Below, in pieces: positions 1 through 8,177 of a stretch of 64,000 bases of DNA (positions are counted from its first letter, which is position 1; every line of letters starts with the position of its first letter). The DNA is from Acinetobacter lactucae. GTDB lineage: Bacteria; Pseudomonadota; Gammaproteobacteria; Pseudomonadales; Moraxellaceae. Both the position numbers and the translations under genes were made by a program. The notes under the pieces are model-generated. The model had not been told where the DNA came from. It saw only the letters and a program-made list of their open reading frames with translations, and searched no databases. Where the stretch lies: contig NZ_LRPE01000013.1 in NCBI RefSeq assembly GCF_001605885.1, positions 109,515-173,514 of the forward strand. The letters are read 5' to 3'.

Positions 1-1277
1 AAGAATTTGGCAAGTTAGAATTAAAACTTAACACCCGCTACTGGAACGATGAAGGCACTGCCCACCCCACGCTTGCCAACCCTTCGCCTTCGTCGAGTGA
101 ATATGAACAAAGTGCCTTAGGGCTTGAGTTAAATTATCAGTCACCTTACATCTGGGACTGGCTGGGGGTAGATGGCTCACTCTATGCAGTCACCAAGTTA
201 TTTGACTCTGGTAAGCCGAGCGCTCAGCTTTTAGAGGTTGAAAATAACGGCAAGCTCGATCAAAACTTTGCGACCTTAGGGCAGCTCTACATCAAAGCAA
301 AACTCGGCGACAAAGGCGAAATTAAATTAGGCCGCCAGTTGCACGACTCGCTGTTGCTTAAAAGCACCAACAACCGCGCAGTGCCCGACACTTTTTCGGG
401 TGCGAGTGGGCAGTTTCAACTGAATGATCAGCTACAGACTTACATGGCTTACTATGACCGCTGGAAACCGCGCAGCATGGACTCATTTGAAAAACTGGTG
501 ACTGAAAATGACGAGCGCATTGATTATGTCGGTTTGCTTGGTGCCAAGTATCAATACAAAAACTGGAGCGTGAATGCCGAATATTTAAATAGCAAAGATT
601 ATTTAAAAAAGTACGGGGCGATTGCTCAATATAAATTGCCCTTTCATGGCTTGGTGTGGACATTTAACACAGGTGCTTTTTTCTCACGTGACGATGGCAA
701 GCTGTTTAAATGCGGTGCCGAAACCGAGCTGGACTGTGTCAAAGGCCAAGACATTAACAACCGTGGCAATGGTTATTTTGTCGATATAAATGTGGCCAAG
801 AATAACCTCGAAGGCGGCATTGCCATTTCAAAGTTTGATGGTTTTTGGATTGAAGATAACTTTGCCGTGCACTCCGACCGCAACTCAGTTTTGACGCAAG
901 ACCACGGCACTAACCCGTTTCCGACCTCTGCGACCATTGGCCCTGACTTTACCAATAATGATGAAACCGCCATTGCCCTTCGGCTGAAATATAACTGGAA
1001 AGACTATGTGAAAGGCTTAAAAACCGAAGCGAAGTATATTTATGGCTTTGGCGCTCACCAAAGTAACATCAGCAGTGATATTGAGGGTAAAGAGCGTTAC
1101 TTTGACTTTACCGTGAGTTATGCCCTGCCGTGGGTAAAAAACTTAGATGTGCGTTATTCATTTTTACATTATGAGTCAAAGTTTGAAAATGCAAACCTAG
1201 GTGAAAAGATAAATGGTTTAACTCGGAAAGATTGGGACCAGCACCGTGTATTTATTAATTACCGTTATACATTTTAA
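1..1277 (+). CDS. OprD-family outer-membrane porin, 3' part (start lies before the window)
   Basis: The reading frame is open from base 3 without a stop, so the gene begins before the window; the Met codon at 339 is internal. The product is a beta-barrel porin of the OprD/Occ type, which lets small substrates such as basic amino acids or aromatic acids cross the outer membrane. Seen: alternating hydrophobic/polar strands, many Tyr, Trp and Asn, a stretch at about codons 110-130 reading GRQ...LLKSTNNRAVPDTF that resembles the OprD signature, and a C-terminal YRYTF. A terminal aromatic residue is typical of BAM-assembled barrels. A Cys pair in CGAETELDC could be a loop disulfide. The family is clear; the substrate cannot be read from sequence. 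No partner gene follows. Confidence 0.85.
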   Translation, partial: EFGKLELKLNTRYWNDEGTAHPTLANPSPSSSEYEQSALGLELNYQSPYIWDWLGVDGSLYAVTKLFDSGKPSAQLLEVENNGKLDQNFATLGQLYIKAKLGDKGEIKLGRQLHDSLLLKSTNNRAVPDTFSGASGQFQLNDQLQTYMAYYDRWKPRSMDSFEKLVTENDERIDYVGLLGAKYQYKNWSVNAEYLNSKDYLKKYGAIAQYKLPFHGLVWTFNTGAFFSRDDGKLFKCGAETELDCVKGQDINNRGNGYFVDINVAKNNLEGGIAISKFDGFWIEDNFAVHSDRNSVLTQDHGTNPFPTSATIGPDFTNNDETAIALRLKYNWKDYVKGLKTEAKYIYGFGAHQSNISSDIEGKERYFDFTVSYALPWVKNLDVRYSFLHYESKFENANLGEKINGLTRKDWDQHRVFINYRYTF

Positions 1278-1406
1278 GCACAGGCTAAACGTTTAGTTTA
1301 GCTTTATTATTTTTATTAATTTATGGCTTTAAATAGATTAACTTTTGAGTTTAATTAAAATATAAATTTATATTTAAAATTTTTATAATATTTTATTTAA
1401 ATTGAA

Positions 1407-1435
1407 TTGACCTGTTAAAAACTTATGATTATTAT
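1407..1435 (+). promoter_or_regulatory. Sigma70 promoter for the structured leader RNA
   Basis: TTGACC at 1407-1412, exactly 17 bases of spacer, then TATTAT at 1430-1435. This is close to the sigma70 consensus (TTGACA-17-TATAAT). It sits just before the GC-richer structured island, so transcription would begin at about 1442, at the start of the first hairpin. The surrounding sequence is very AT-rich, so chance -10 matches are common, but the paired -35 with ideal spacing makes this one credible. Confidence 0.6.
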
Positions 1436-1441
1436 GGTCCC

Positions 1442-1712
1442 GCTGGCCTACATTGCCAGTCGGTTTTAGCAGACCGTAGATCCATGGCGGGTTATAGTTC
1501 CACTATAAGTCGTTAGACCCTTGCGTCCCTTTTCTTTGCGGTAGGACGGGAGGGGGACGCGCTCGCGCGTGCTGGTTCCTTGGATCCCAGTCTGCTAACC
1601 CCCTTTCGTTCTACCACCATAATCAATTGACGGTGATTTTTGGTGGTAGAGCTCCATAAATTTTCAGGAGTTAACCATGACCTTTTTTAGATTAATCCCC
1701 TCTCCCTTATAA
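1442..1712 (+). ncRNA. Candidate structured cis-regulatory RNA (leader), class unknown
   Basis: A GC-richer block embedded in very AT-rich DNA with many complementary segments. Hairpin 1443-1447/1455-1459. A closing helix 1466-1474/1590-1598 (TTAGCAGAC with GTCTGCTAA) is continued by 1479-1484/1581-1586 (GATCCA/TGGATC). Inside it lie 1492-1497/1503-1508 (TTATAG/CTATAA) and 1523-1529/1554-1560 (GCGTCCC/GGGACGC). The last competes with 1557-1561/1566-1570 (ACGCG/CGCGT), because they share bases. Then a long hairpin 1611-1619/1641-1649 (CTACCACCA/TGGTGGTAG). Finally 1650-1655/1667-1672 pairs with the ribosome binding site of a tiny ORF. This is riboswitch- or attenuator-like architecture. I do not recognise a consensus of the TPP, FMN, cobalamin, lysine, glycine, Mn, fluoride or M-box classes. 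The regulated gene is unclear. Confidence 0.55.
1677..1712 (+). CDS. Possible 11-aa leader peptide (MTFFRLIPSPL)
   Basis: ATG at 1677 and TAA at 1710-1712, with an AGGAG-type ribosome binding site at 1666-1670 at good spacing. The ribosome binding site lies in the 3' arm of a 6-bp helix (1650-1655/1667-1672), so translation could be switched by folding. The peptide ends with I-P-S-P-L; two prolines near the end recall leader peptides at which ribosomes slow down, such as MgtL. That functional link is inference. The ORF is too short for coding statistics, and no obvious transporter gene follows; the next gene (1912) encodes a small lipoprotein. Confidence 0.4.
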   Translation: MTFFRLIPSPL

Positions 1713-1911
1713 ACTTTTTATTTATTTAAAATTTAGGTTTTCTATTATCTAATTTTTAAATCTATAAATTATTTTTATTTTAAAATTTAAGTCATTTTAT
1801 TTTATTGCTTTTATAGGCGGGTTAACTATTGCCTTTAAAAATGATTTTAAACTTTAAATATAGCGGTTTATTTTTTCTCATTGATATATCCCCAATCATT
1901 ACGAGAATAAT

Positions 1912-2196
1912 ATGAAATTTTATAAAACTATTTTAGTTTTAGGTTTGATGATCGGCGATTACAGCGTTTCGGGTTGTGGCCTCCGCACTCAGCAGGAGTT
2001 TGAAAAAATTTGCCTGTCTGGTGGGCACAGCCAAGCCAGTTGCGACTGTATATACCAACGGCTTGAACAAGTGTATTCGCCTAAGCTCATGCAACGTCTA
2101 GAACATGTCAGTTTGCAAAGTCCTGCTCTCCCACAGGACTTTGCCCCTACTTTTTTTAGCGTGATGCGGCGGTGCGATAAAGAAGACATGGGCTAA
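1912..2196 (+). CDS. Small putative lipoprotein, function unknown
   Basis: A 94-aa protein. Residues 1-21 form a short basic n-region (MKFYK), a hydrophobic stretch and a V-S-G-C lipobox, so Cys22 is a likely lipidated residue. The hydrophobic core is interrupted by an Asp, so the signal is imperfect. The mature part has three or four further Cys, including a CDC motif followed by a predicted helix (IYQRLEQVYSP), and a late Cys near RRCDKED. Spaced Cys like these suggest disulfides in the periplasm. A purine-rich GAGAATAAT precedes the ATG. I do not recognise a named family. It stands alone between the structured RNA and the opposite-strand defence operon. Confidence 0.6.
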   Translation: MKFYKTILVLGLMIGDYSVSGCGLRTQQEFEKICLSGGHSQASCDCIYQRLEQVYSPKLMQRLEHVSLQSPALPQDFAPTFFSVMRRCDKEDMG

Positions 2197-2488
2197 GCGT
2201 TTGGCTTAGCTCCCTTATCTCTGTGCCGCAATGGTGGATGACTTTAAAATCAGCGCAAAAAATTAAAGTTCTGTTGTGGCACGGGGGCCTTGGGGGAATT
2301 TCTAAATTTTTGTTATGGTACGAAAGAGATTTTATGTTCAAATAATCAATGAATAAAATAGCTATTAGAGAAGTAAAAATTCAGAAGCTAAATAACTCTA
2401 TAATATATAAATTTTATAATATTTTTCAAATTCTTTCCTCTTTTATATTAATTAGAAAAATTTTATTTGCTAACTTATGATAGTTCTT

Positions 2489-3961
2489 TTACATAAAACT
2501 AAGCCTTTGATAAAAATCTTTTTTTTCTAAAAGACTTGAATCATTAGGCCGTAATCTAAGCGCCAGTTTAAGATATCCAATAACAGAGCTATAATCTCTC
2601 AATTGTTCACAGACTTGAATAAGCTGCTTAACGATTTTAATTTGACGAGGTTCCCTCTCATTTAAACACTCTAATAAATCTCGTGCTTCAGAGTAGCGAG
2701 CATCTAAACCGAGGGCCACTGCTTTCAATTTCATATATTCCGGAGAGTCTACCGTATACTTAATCTTTATGTGATCAATCCATTTATTAGCAAACAGTAT
2801 ATCCCTTTGCAATAATGAAACTTTGGCAATGAGTTCTAATAACTCCAAATCATCATTGAGCGTATTATTTAAAATAATATCTTGATTTGCTCTTACTGCT
2901 TCTGATAATTCTAAGAATCTTTGATCCTTATATAAGGCAATTAAATAGTGATGAAAAGCCAATATATCTTGATCTGAATCAAATACTTGTTTCGATAAAT
3001 ATGCAGCTTTTAAATATTTTCGTTCAGACAACAAATTTACAATTTTAGTAGACCAATCAGCAATTGGATCATATTGTCTTATCAATGTCTGAGCACTGTT
3101 TAATGTTTGAAACTTAACTGCCTTCTCAAAAGCATTCTTTAAATCTACCATATTCTGAAATCTTTCTTCTGGATTTTTTTGAAGGCATTTCAATACAAAT
3201 AGATCTAACTTTTCATTTATAGAAATATTTAACTCTGATGGTTTAGGAAAATTTGTATGTCTATAAACTGCTGCTGGAGTGTTATGAGGTAGTTGTCCTG
3301 TTAAAAGCTGATATAGCAAAACACCTAAACTATATATATCACCTAAAAGTAAATCTTGAGCACTACCTTTACGACTAACTACATAAGAAAATTCTGGCGC
3401 CGAGTATAATACTGTGCCACCATTTTCTCGAGTACGTACATAAATTTCCTCTGGTAGTGCAGAACTACCAAAATCAGTTAACTTAACTAAATCATTATCT
3501 CCAATGAGAATATTATGCGGCTTGATATCTCCATGAGATATGGGAATCTCAAGTTCTGCTAAATAATGAACTGCATTTAAAATTTGGCGATAAATTTTAA
3601 AAACACGTTCATAGCTTTGACCGAACTTGCTACCAATTACATCCATTTTTTGAGCTAAAGTTTGACTTGGAAAATATTCCATTTCAATATAGAACCACTC
3701 TTTCTCAATACGCCCCATATCATAAATTTTAATAATATTGGGATGAGGATCTAATCCTAATAATTCTTTGCCTTCCACTAACTCTCTATCTTCTTTAGTA
3801 ATGTCTTTCGGAATTTTAACAGCAACAATTTCACCATCTAAAAGGCGCTCAGCACGCCATACCCAACCATGACTTCCATCGCCTAAGCATTCTAGAAGCA
3901 AGTATTTATTACCTAGCTGCTTTTGATTTCCGGGTAAAAAATGTGCTGAACGAATATTCAC
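2489..3961 (-). CDS. Ser/Thr protein kinase with C-terminal helical (TPR-like) region
   Basis: 490 aa. Residues about 20-285 form a Hanks-type kinase domain. It has a glycine loop LGDGSHGWVW (26-35), a VAVK lysine K49, an alpha-C Glu about 66, a catalytic loop HGDIKPHN (143-150; HGD replaces the usual HRD), DFG (163-165), APE (188-190) and a DIYSLGVLLYQLLTG helix. All catalytic residues are present, so it should be active. Residues about 290-490 are helical and TPR-like, probably for protein binding. No transmembrane segment, so it is cytosolic. The start is GTG at 3961, overlapping the upstream TGA as GTGA, which implies coupled translation. It is the last gene of the defence operon. A regulatory or effector role by phosphorylation is inferred from context. 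Confidence 0.9.
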   Translation of the reverse strand: MNIRSAHFLPGNQKQLGNKYLLLECLGDGSHGWVWRAERLLDGEIVAVKIPKDITKEDRELVEGKELLGLDPHPNIIKIYDMGRIEKEWFYIEMEYFPSQTLAQKMDVIGSKFGQSYERVFKIYRQILNAVHYLAELEIPISHGDIKPHNILIGDNDLVKLTDFGSSALPEEIYVRTRENGGTVLYSAPEFSYVVSRKGSAQDLLLGDIYSLGVLLYQLLTGQLPHNTPAAVYRHTNFPKPSELNISINEKLDLFVLKCLQKNPEERFQNMVDLKNAFEKAVKFQTLNSAQTLIRQYDPIADWSTKIVNLLSERKYLKAAYLSKQVFDSDQDILAFHHYLIALYKDQRFLELSEAVRANQDIILNNTLNDDLELLELIAKVSLLQRDILFANKWIDHIKIKYTVDSPEYMKLKAVALGLDARYSEARDLLECLNEREPRQIKIVKQLIQVCEQLRDYSSVIGYLKLALRLRPNDSSLLEKKDFYQRLSFM

Positions 3962-4512
3962 TTTAACAACTCACTTTTAATATCGTGCAAGCTAATACTA
4001 GTACCATTATCAACAAAATAAAATCGATTTAATATCACCGTAATAGTTGATGGCAATTGAATTCGCAGACCTTTAGAGCTTAGAAATCCACGATAAAAAA
4101 TATTTTTTAGAGCCACAAGGTCTGGAGAAGGGACTATACCTTTGCTCCAAATACTCAAAATGAGTACATCCGAACTAAATTCCCAACGGCTACAAGCTTC
4201 CATCAAATTTTTAAGCTTACATTCAATTTTATGCTGATCTTGAAGTCCTTGATAACGTTCAAACTCTATTAAACAACTCGGATGGTCCTGATGGCTCTTG
4301 AACCATCCCGAATCAGAGCGTATATCTGCAGCATGTGTATTTGGTGCAGGACATTCAATAATAGCCATATAACCTTTTTCATGCCCAAAAGTGTTCCAAA
4401 TACTGCAACCAATACTATGAACAAATACATCTCGATCACCCAACAGACCATTTGTCATGATCGGAAAGTATCGTTGTACCCATTCAATGGAAGGTACACT
4501 AGTATTAACCAT
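3958..4512 (-). CDS. Unknown 184-aa defence-cluster protein
   Basis: I chose the ATG at 4512 (MVNTSVPSIEW...), which overlaps the end of the HerA gene by 8 bases. A start 45 bases further upstream (4557) would overlap by 53. The protein is soluble, with no signal or membrane segment, and has mixed alpha/beta character. It contains a Cys/His-containing stretch near GCSIWNTFGHEKGYMAIIEC and a later SWFKSH-like region, but I see no catalytic motif. Its end overlaps the kinase start by 4 bases, so the two are translationally coupled and may work as a pair. No family recognised. Confidence 0.75.
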   Translation of the reverse strand: MVNTSVPSIEWVQRYFPIMTNGLLGDRDVFVHSIGCSIWNTFGHEKGYMAIIECPAPNTHAADIRSDSGWFKSHQDHPSCLIEFERYQGLQDQHKIECKLKNLMEACSRWEFSSDVLILSIWSKGIVPSPDLVALKNIFYRGFLSSKGLRIQLPSTITVILNRFYFVDNGTSISLHDIKSELLK

Positions 4513-6190
4513 TAAAACTGCCCCAGACACGTAATACCTCTGGAGATTCACCACCATGAGTTAAGGCTTTACTACCCACTTTCACTAATAATGGCGCAGG
4601 GATTGAACGACCACAGACTAACGCCTCACCTGTAGATAAACTTGGTAATTCATCTAAATCAGCCTTACTCACCATATCAGATGCTTTGGCAATAAAACGT
4701 TGGTCATCTGGGTTTTTTAATCTCATTGTGATTAATGTATTACATTGAGACGTAACATCAGAATCAAGTTTAGATGGTCGCTGACTAACGATTCCAAATC
4801 CAACACCAAACTTACGCCCTTCACCTGCAATCTTTTTGATGACTCTATGACTTACAGCGTTTCCGCCTGCTGGTGCAAAGCTATGCCCTTCTTCATAGAT
4901 AATAAAACACGGTCTAAGTGGATCAGTTTTGCTTGATGCGGCTTTCAAGATTTCACTAGACAGCAAAGCACATACGACTTGTTTTGCTGTGTCGCTTAAA
5001 CCTTGTAAATCCACTACAACGAGGCGACCTTGCTGATTTGTCGGACGCCCAACCATTTTATAAATATCTGTTGGTTCTTTCATTGTTGCAGAATAAAAAC
5101 TCTGTGCTTCGTTAAGCACTCGAGATAACTTCATAGAAGCAACAGCGGCACTTCGGCCGGATAGGGCTTTTGCTTCAGCTTCTGATAAATCATCCCATTC
5201 TTTTAATTCTTCGATACCATCACCTAAGAAATATCTTAAACGATTAATATCTCTTGGTTCTGTCTTATCTGCAGCTCTCCAATAACGAATTGCTACATCG
5301 AGCACACGTTGTTGTGGTTCCGTCAAACCAGGTAAAATTTCTGCAATATCATCCATTTCAAAATGGTCAAACTGCAAAGCAAGTGGAATATTTTTACTCG
5401 CGTATTTGTACTTAAATGATTCTTGCTGAGGTGAATAAATCTGAATCCCTGCTCCAGCTTTTTGTAACTTTTTAAAAGTTTCTTTAATTTTAGGTAGGAT
5501 TTCTTGATCTCGTACATCTTCAATATCTTCAAGATGATCAGAGAACTGCAACTCACCTTTAGATAAAGCTTTTCCATACTCACCATGTGGATCAAATACA
5601 ACGACTGTTCCATTATTTAAGGTAACCAATCTTTCAATGATTCGACCAACAGTATAAGACTTACCTGAACCCGTCATCGCTAAAATGGCCATGTGCTCAG
5701 TCACTAATTTATTCACATCAATAAATACAGGTACAGTGTTTTGGCCTTTGTCATAGCCAACTAAATTACCCAAATGTAGACTTGTATGCTCATTGAACTC
5801 ATAAAAATCACTTAAAAACTGAAAATCGACAGTCTCAACAGATGTACCAGGATTTAAAGGACGACGAGGGATTTTAATTTGACGGGTCTGTGGATCTCGA
5901 TAACCAACCAACTCTACATGCGCATAAATATTTTCACCAGTTACGCTAGCACCTGGTAATAACTCTAATTCAGTGACACCATCACCAAAACCAGAGTTAT
6001 ATAACATATTAGATCGGTTAATTTTAACTACACGGCCAAGAACAGCCACCTCTCTTTCATCTTGACGCTCTTGGTGCATAATACGCACAAACTCTCCACG
6101 GCGCACAGAAAAAGAATCTTGAATGACCATTGTTAATTGGCTTGTATCACCTGTATTTCCAACTAATTTCCCTAGTACTTTGTAACCCAT
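4505..6190 (-). CDS. HerA-like DNA-translocating ATPase
   Basis: 561 aa from the ATG at 6190; an ATG further upstream would run into the preceding gene, whose stop is at 6192. The N-terminal ~150 residues resemble the HAS-barrel of HerA proteins. Walker A is MTGSGKS at 172-178. A Walker B-like VVVFDPHGEYG follows shortly after. A second acidic motif FIIYEEGHSFAP and VSQRPSKLD (arginine-finger region) complete a FtsK/HerA RecA-like domain. HerA forms hexamers that pump DNA and pair with NurA; the NurA-like gene is immediately upstream with a 1-base gap. In this operon it is the likely DNA motor of the restriction step. Confidence 0.88.
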   Translation of the reverse strand: MGYKVLGKLVGNTGDTSQLTMVIQDSFSVRRGEFVRIMHQERQDEREVAVLGRVVKINRSNMLYNSGFGDGVTELELLPGASVTGENIYAHVELVGYRDPQTRQIKIPRRPLNPGTSVETVDFQFLSDFYEFNEHTSLHLGNLVGYDKGQNTVPVFIDVNKLVTEHMAILAMTGSGKSYTVGRIIERLVTLNNGTVVVFDPHGEYGKALSKGELQFSDHLEDIEDVRDQEILPKIKETFKKLQKAGAGIQIYSPQQESFKYKYASKNIPLALQFDHFEMDDIAEILPGLTEPQQRVLDVAIRYWRAADKTEPRDINRLRYFLGDGIEELKEWDDLSEAEAKALSGRSAAVASMKLSRVLNEAQSFYSATMKEPTDIYKMVGRPTNQQGRLVVVDLQGLSDTAKQVVCALLSSEILKAASSKTDPLRPCFIIYEEGHSFAPAGGNAVSHRVIKKIAGEGRKFGVGFGIVSQRPSKLDSDVTSQCNTLITMRLKNPDDQRFIAKASDMVSKADLDELPSLSTGEALVCGRSIPAPLLVKVGSKALTHGGESPEVLRVWGSFNG

Positions 6191-6191
6191 T

Positions 6192-7328
6192 TTATTCTTC
6201 CCCTTCCAAACCATCTAGCCAACCTAATTCGACTTCATTTTGCTTTACTGCGTTATGTAAACCTTTACGATAAAACTCCCCGAATTGAGGCAATATATTT
6301 AATTGTTGATATCCTAGTAATTGTGGCAATGGCATAGCTTTCCCTTTATTTTGCATATCCAGTGTCATTAATCTTGATGCCACGATATCAAGTGATTTGC
6401 TGGTCCAAGCTGGTTCATCTCCAACGAGTTGCACGAACTTAATTTGTCCCTGTCTAGAGCTTCTAAAATGAAAGCCGATTAAACCTTGTTGTACTTCTTG
6501 AACAGGTTCAATTCGTTTTTCTGATTGATGTGATCTAAAAGCTATGGTTCTTGTAAAATTTCCAAGTATTCCATTAATAAATCTTAAATCCCCAATCCCT
6601 ATAAGCTGTTCTTCAATTTCATCTAACTGCTTAATCATGTGAGCATCAAATCCATCATTTTCAAGGATCTGACTCCTACCTTCAGCAGTTCTTAAATCCT
6701 GCTTAGCAATACTCACAATTGCTGAAAATCGCTCAGCTAAAATACTTGCTACGACTGGTCCATTGGGATGCCAAGGAAAAATTGATTGGCGATACGTATC
6801 CCAGAAATTTTCAATTAATTTTTTAGTTTTTTCATATTCCTGTTTATGTTTCTTATGTCTGTCAAGTGGAGCCATATCTCTTGCTAGAAAGAAAGGCGTA
6901 TCAATTAAGATAAGATTATAGCTATGAGCAGAATTGAAAATCTTTTCCAGCAATGAATAAGTTTGTCGAATCTGTATTAACTCTAAACGTTTGGCTTGAG
7001 CTTCAAAATCAATATCATCTAATTCAGAAATACTGTCTGTTGCTCCAGAACTTAATTTATTTTGTTCAATCAATAGATCTATACGGACAGCCGCGCTGAC
7101 ATAAATGAAGCCACCCAACGCTTTTGTGACACACGATCTTGTAGAAATACCTGCCACACTCATATCGACCATACTTAATTTTGGTACAGGTTTAACCAAT
7201 CCTACATCGCGAAATATTGGAGCAATTCGCTCAATATCTCGAATATTTTTTAATATTCGGCCAGCACTGCCTGGTAATCTTAATTGACTGTCAATCGCAA
7301 GAGATTGAGCAAGATTTATTGTTTTCAA
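6192..7328 (-). CDS. NurA-like nuclease
   Basis: 378 aa. NurA proteins are 5'-3' nucleases of RNase H-like fold that work in a complex with HerA. Seen here: strand plus acidic motif VDMSVAG with Asp55 near the N-terminus (the usual D-x-S position), LILIDTPFF near the middle (second acidic position), and an ASILAERFSAIVSIAK strand/helix reminiscent of the NurA 'GVSK' region. The C-terminal part has a FHFRSSRQGQIKFVQL stretch that fits the family's later beta-strands. Direct adjacency to HerA supports the call more than any single motif. The sequence is divergent, so the exact catalytic residues are uncertain. It is the candidate DNA-cutting component. Confidence 0.7.
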   Translation of the reverse strand: MKTINLAQSLAIDSQLRLPGSAGRILKNIRDIERIAPIFRDVGLVKPVPKLSMVDMSVAGISTRSCVTKALGGFIYVSAAVRIDLLIEQNKLSSGATDSISELDDIDFEAQAKRLELIQIRQTYSLLEKIFNSAHSYNLILIDTPFFLARDMAPLDRHKKHKQEYEKTKKLIENFWDTYRQSIFPWHPNGPVVASILAERFSAIVSIAKQDLRTAEGRSQILENDGFDAHMIKQLDEIEEQLIGIGDLRFINGILGNFTRTIAFRSHQSEKRIEPVQEVQQGLIGFHFRSSRQGQIKFVQLVGDEPAWTSKSLDIVASRLMTLDMQNKGKAMPLPQLLGYQQLNILPQFGEFYRKGLHNAVKQNEVELGWLDGLEGEE

Positions 7329-7334
7329 AGTATT

Positions 7335-8174
7335 TTAGTCCTTTAATTGCTGAGCTAAAGGTTCGACATAATTCCAAAGATAGGAGGCTTTTAAGGCTGA
7401 AATGCCTTTGAGTGTAAGATTTTTATTTAAAATATAATTCTCTTTTTCAAGTATTTCGTATCGATTGATAAGATCTAGCTGATTCAAGTCAAAAATCCCC
7501 AATGTCTCAACTTTTTTTCCAATTTCACTAGGTGAATACTCGGGTAAAAGATAAACCAGTAACAAAACTGTATAATCTAGTTTGTTAAGCGTATAACTCT
7601 CAACAACCTCAGGGGTATGAGTTTCAATTGATTTTGTACCACAATGAACAATAAACCAATTCAACCACGCTTTCACATGATTTGCTTCATCAAGAAGGCT
7701 AACTGACCATATGGGTAAGGTTGTAATCGCAAATATGCCACTATTTGAGTGTTTTCGAATATAACGCGTGTGAACTAAGTCACCTATATGATGTTTAACT
7801 TGTTCATAACTACCGCTATATCCACTTAATGACTGCAATATTTCTGACTGTAGGATTTGAAAGTCAAACACTCTATTTTCACAGAGACTATGTTCTAGAT
7901 ATTCAAGTTTCCAATCTAGGCCGAAAGTTGTTTGCTTAGAGAGTTTCATTAGCTGTTCATCAGGCTCGAGTATCAAGAGTACACATCCTGCCTGTTGAGA
8001 CCAGTCTACATAACTCTCAATATTGTCTGCGTTCAACTCTTTAGCACTGATTAACAATAATCCAGATATAGGTAAAGTCTGACCTGTAATTTCAGGCTTA
8101 ATCAATCGTTTTAAAATACGACCTTTACTCACACCTGATAAATATTCAGAGAGAAAAATCAAAGTCTTCTCCAC
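7335..8174 (-). CDS. Unknown 279-aa defence-cluster protein with winged-helix-like C-terminus
   Basis: No named family recognised. The N-terminal half reads as an alpha/beta domain: hydrophobic strands at ISGLLLISA and CVLLILEP, each followed by helices. This could be a phospholipase D-like or receiver-like fold, but without visible catalytic residues. The C-terminal ~80 residues (helix LDYTVLLLVYLL, then a helix after YSPSEIGKK, then NYILNKNLTLKGISALKA) look like a winged-helix module with a 'LT.KG..AL' wing end, suggesting DNA or protein binding. It sits between the large NTPase (gap 3 bases) and the NurA-like gene (gap 6). That position suggests an adaptor for the nuclease/ATPase complex; this is inference. 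Confidence 0.72.
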   Translation of the reverse strand: MEKTLIFLSEYLSGVSKGRILKRLIKPEITGQTLPISGLLLISAKELNADNIESYVDWSQQAGCVLLILEPDEQLMKLSKQTTFGLDWKLEYLEHSLCENRVFDFQILQSEILQSLSGYSGSYEQVKHHIGDLVHTRYIRKHSNSGIFAITTLPIWSVSLLDEANHVKAWLNWFIVHCGTKSIETHTPEVVESYTLNKLDYTVLLLVYLLPEYSPSEIGKKVETLGIFDLNQLDLINRYEILEKENYILNKNLTLKGISALKASYLWNYVEPLAQQLKD

Positions 8175-8177
8175 TTA

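Noticed and set aside
1442..1712. Retron or group II intron remnant
   Set aside because: No reverse transcriptase follows, and no domain V-like hairpin or splice boundary pattern is visible.
2232..2238. TGGTGGA motif resembling the tmRNA 3' end (possible att remnant)
   Set aside because: Only seven bases match the tmRNA end at 18123; the following bases differ, so it is not a convincing attachment repeat.
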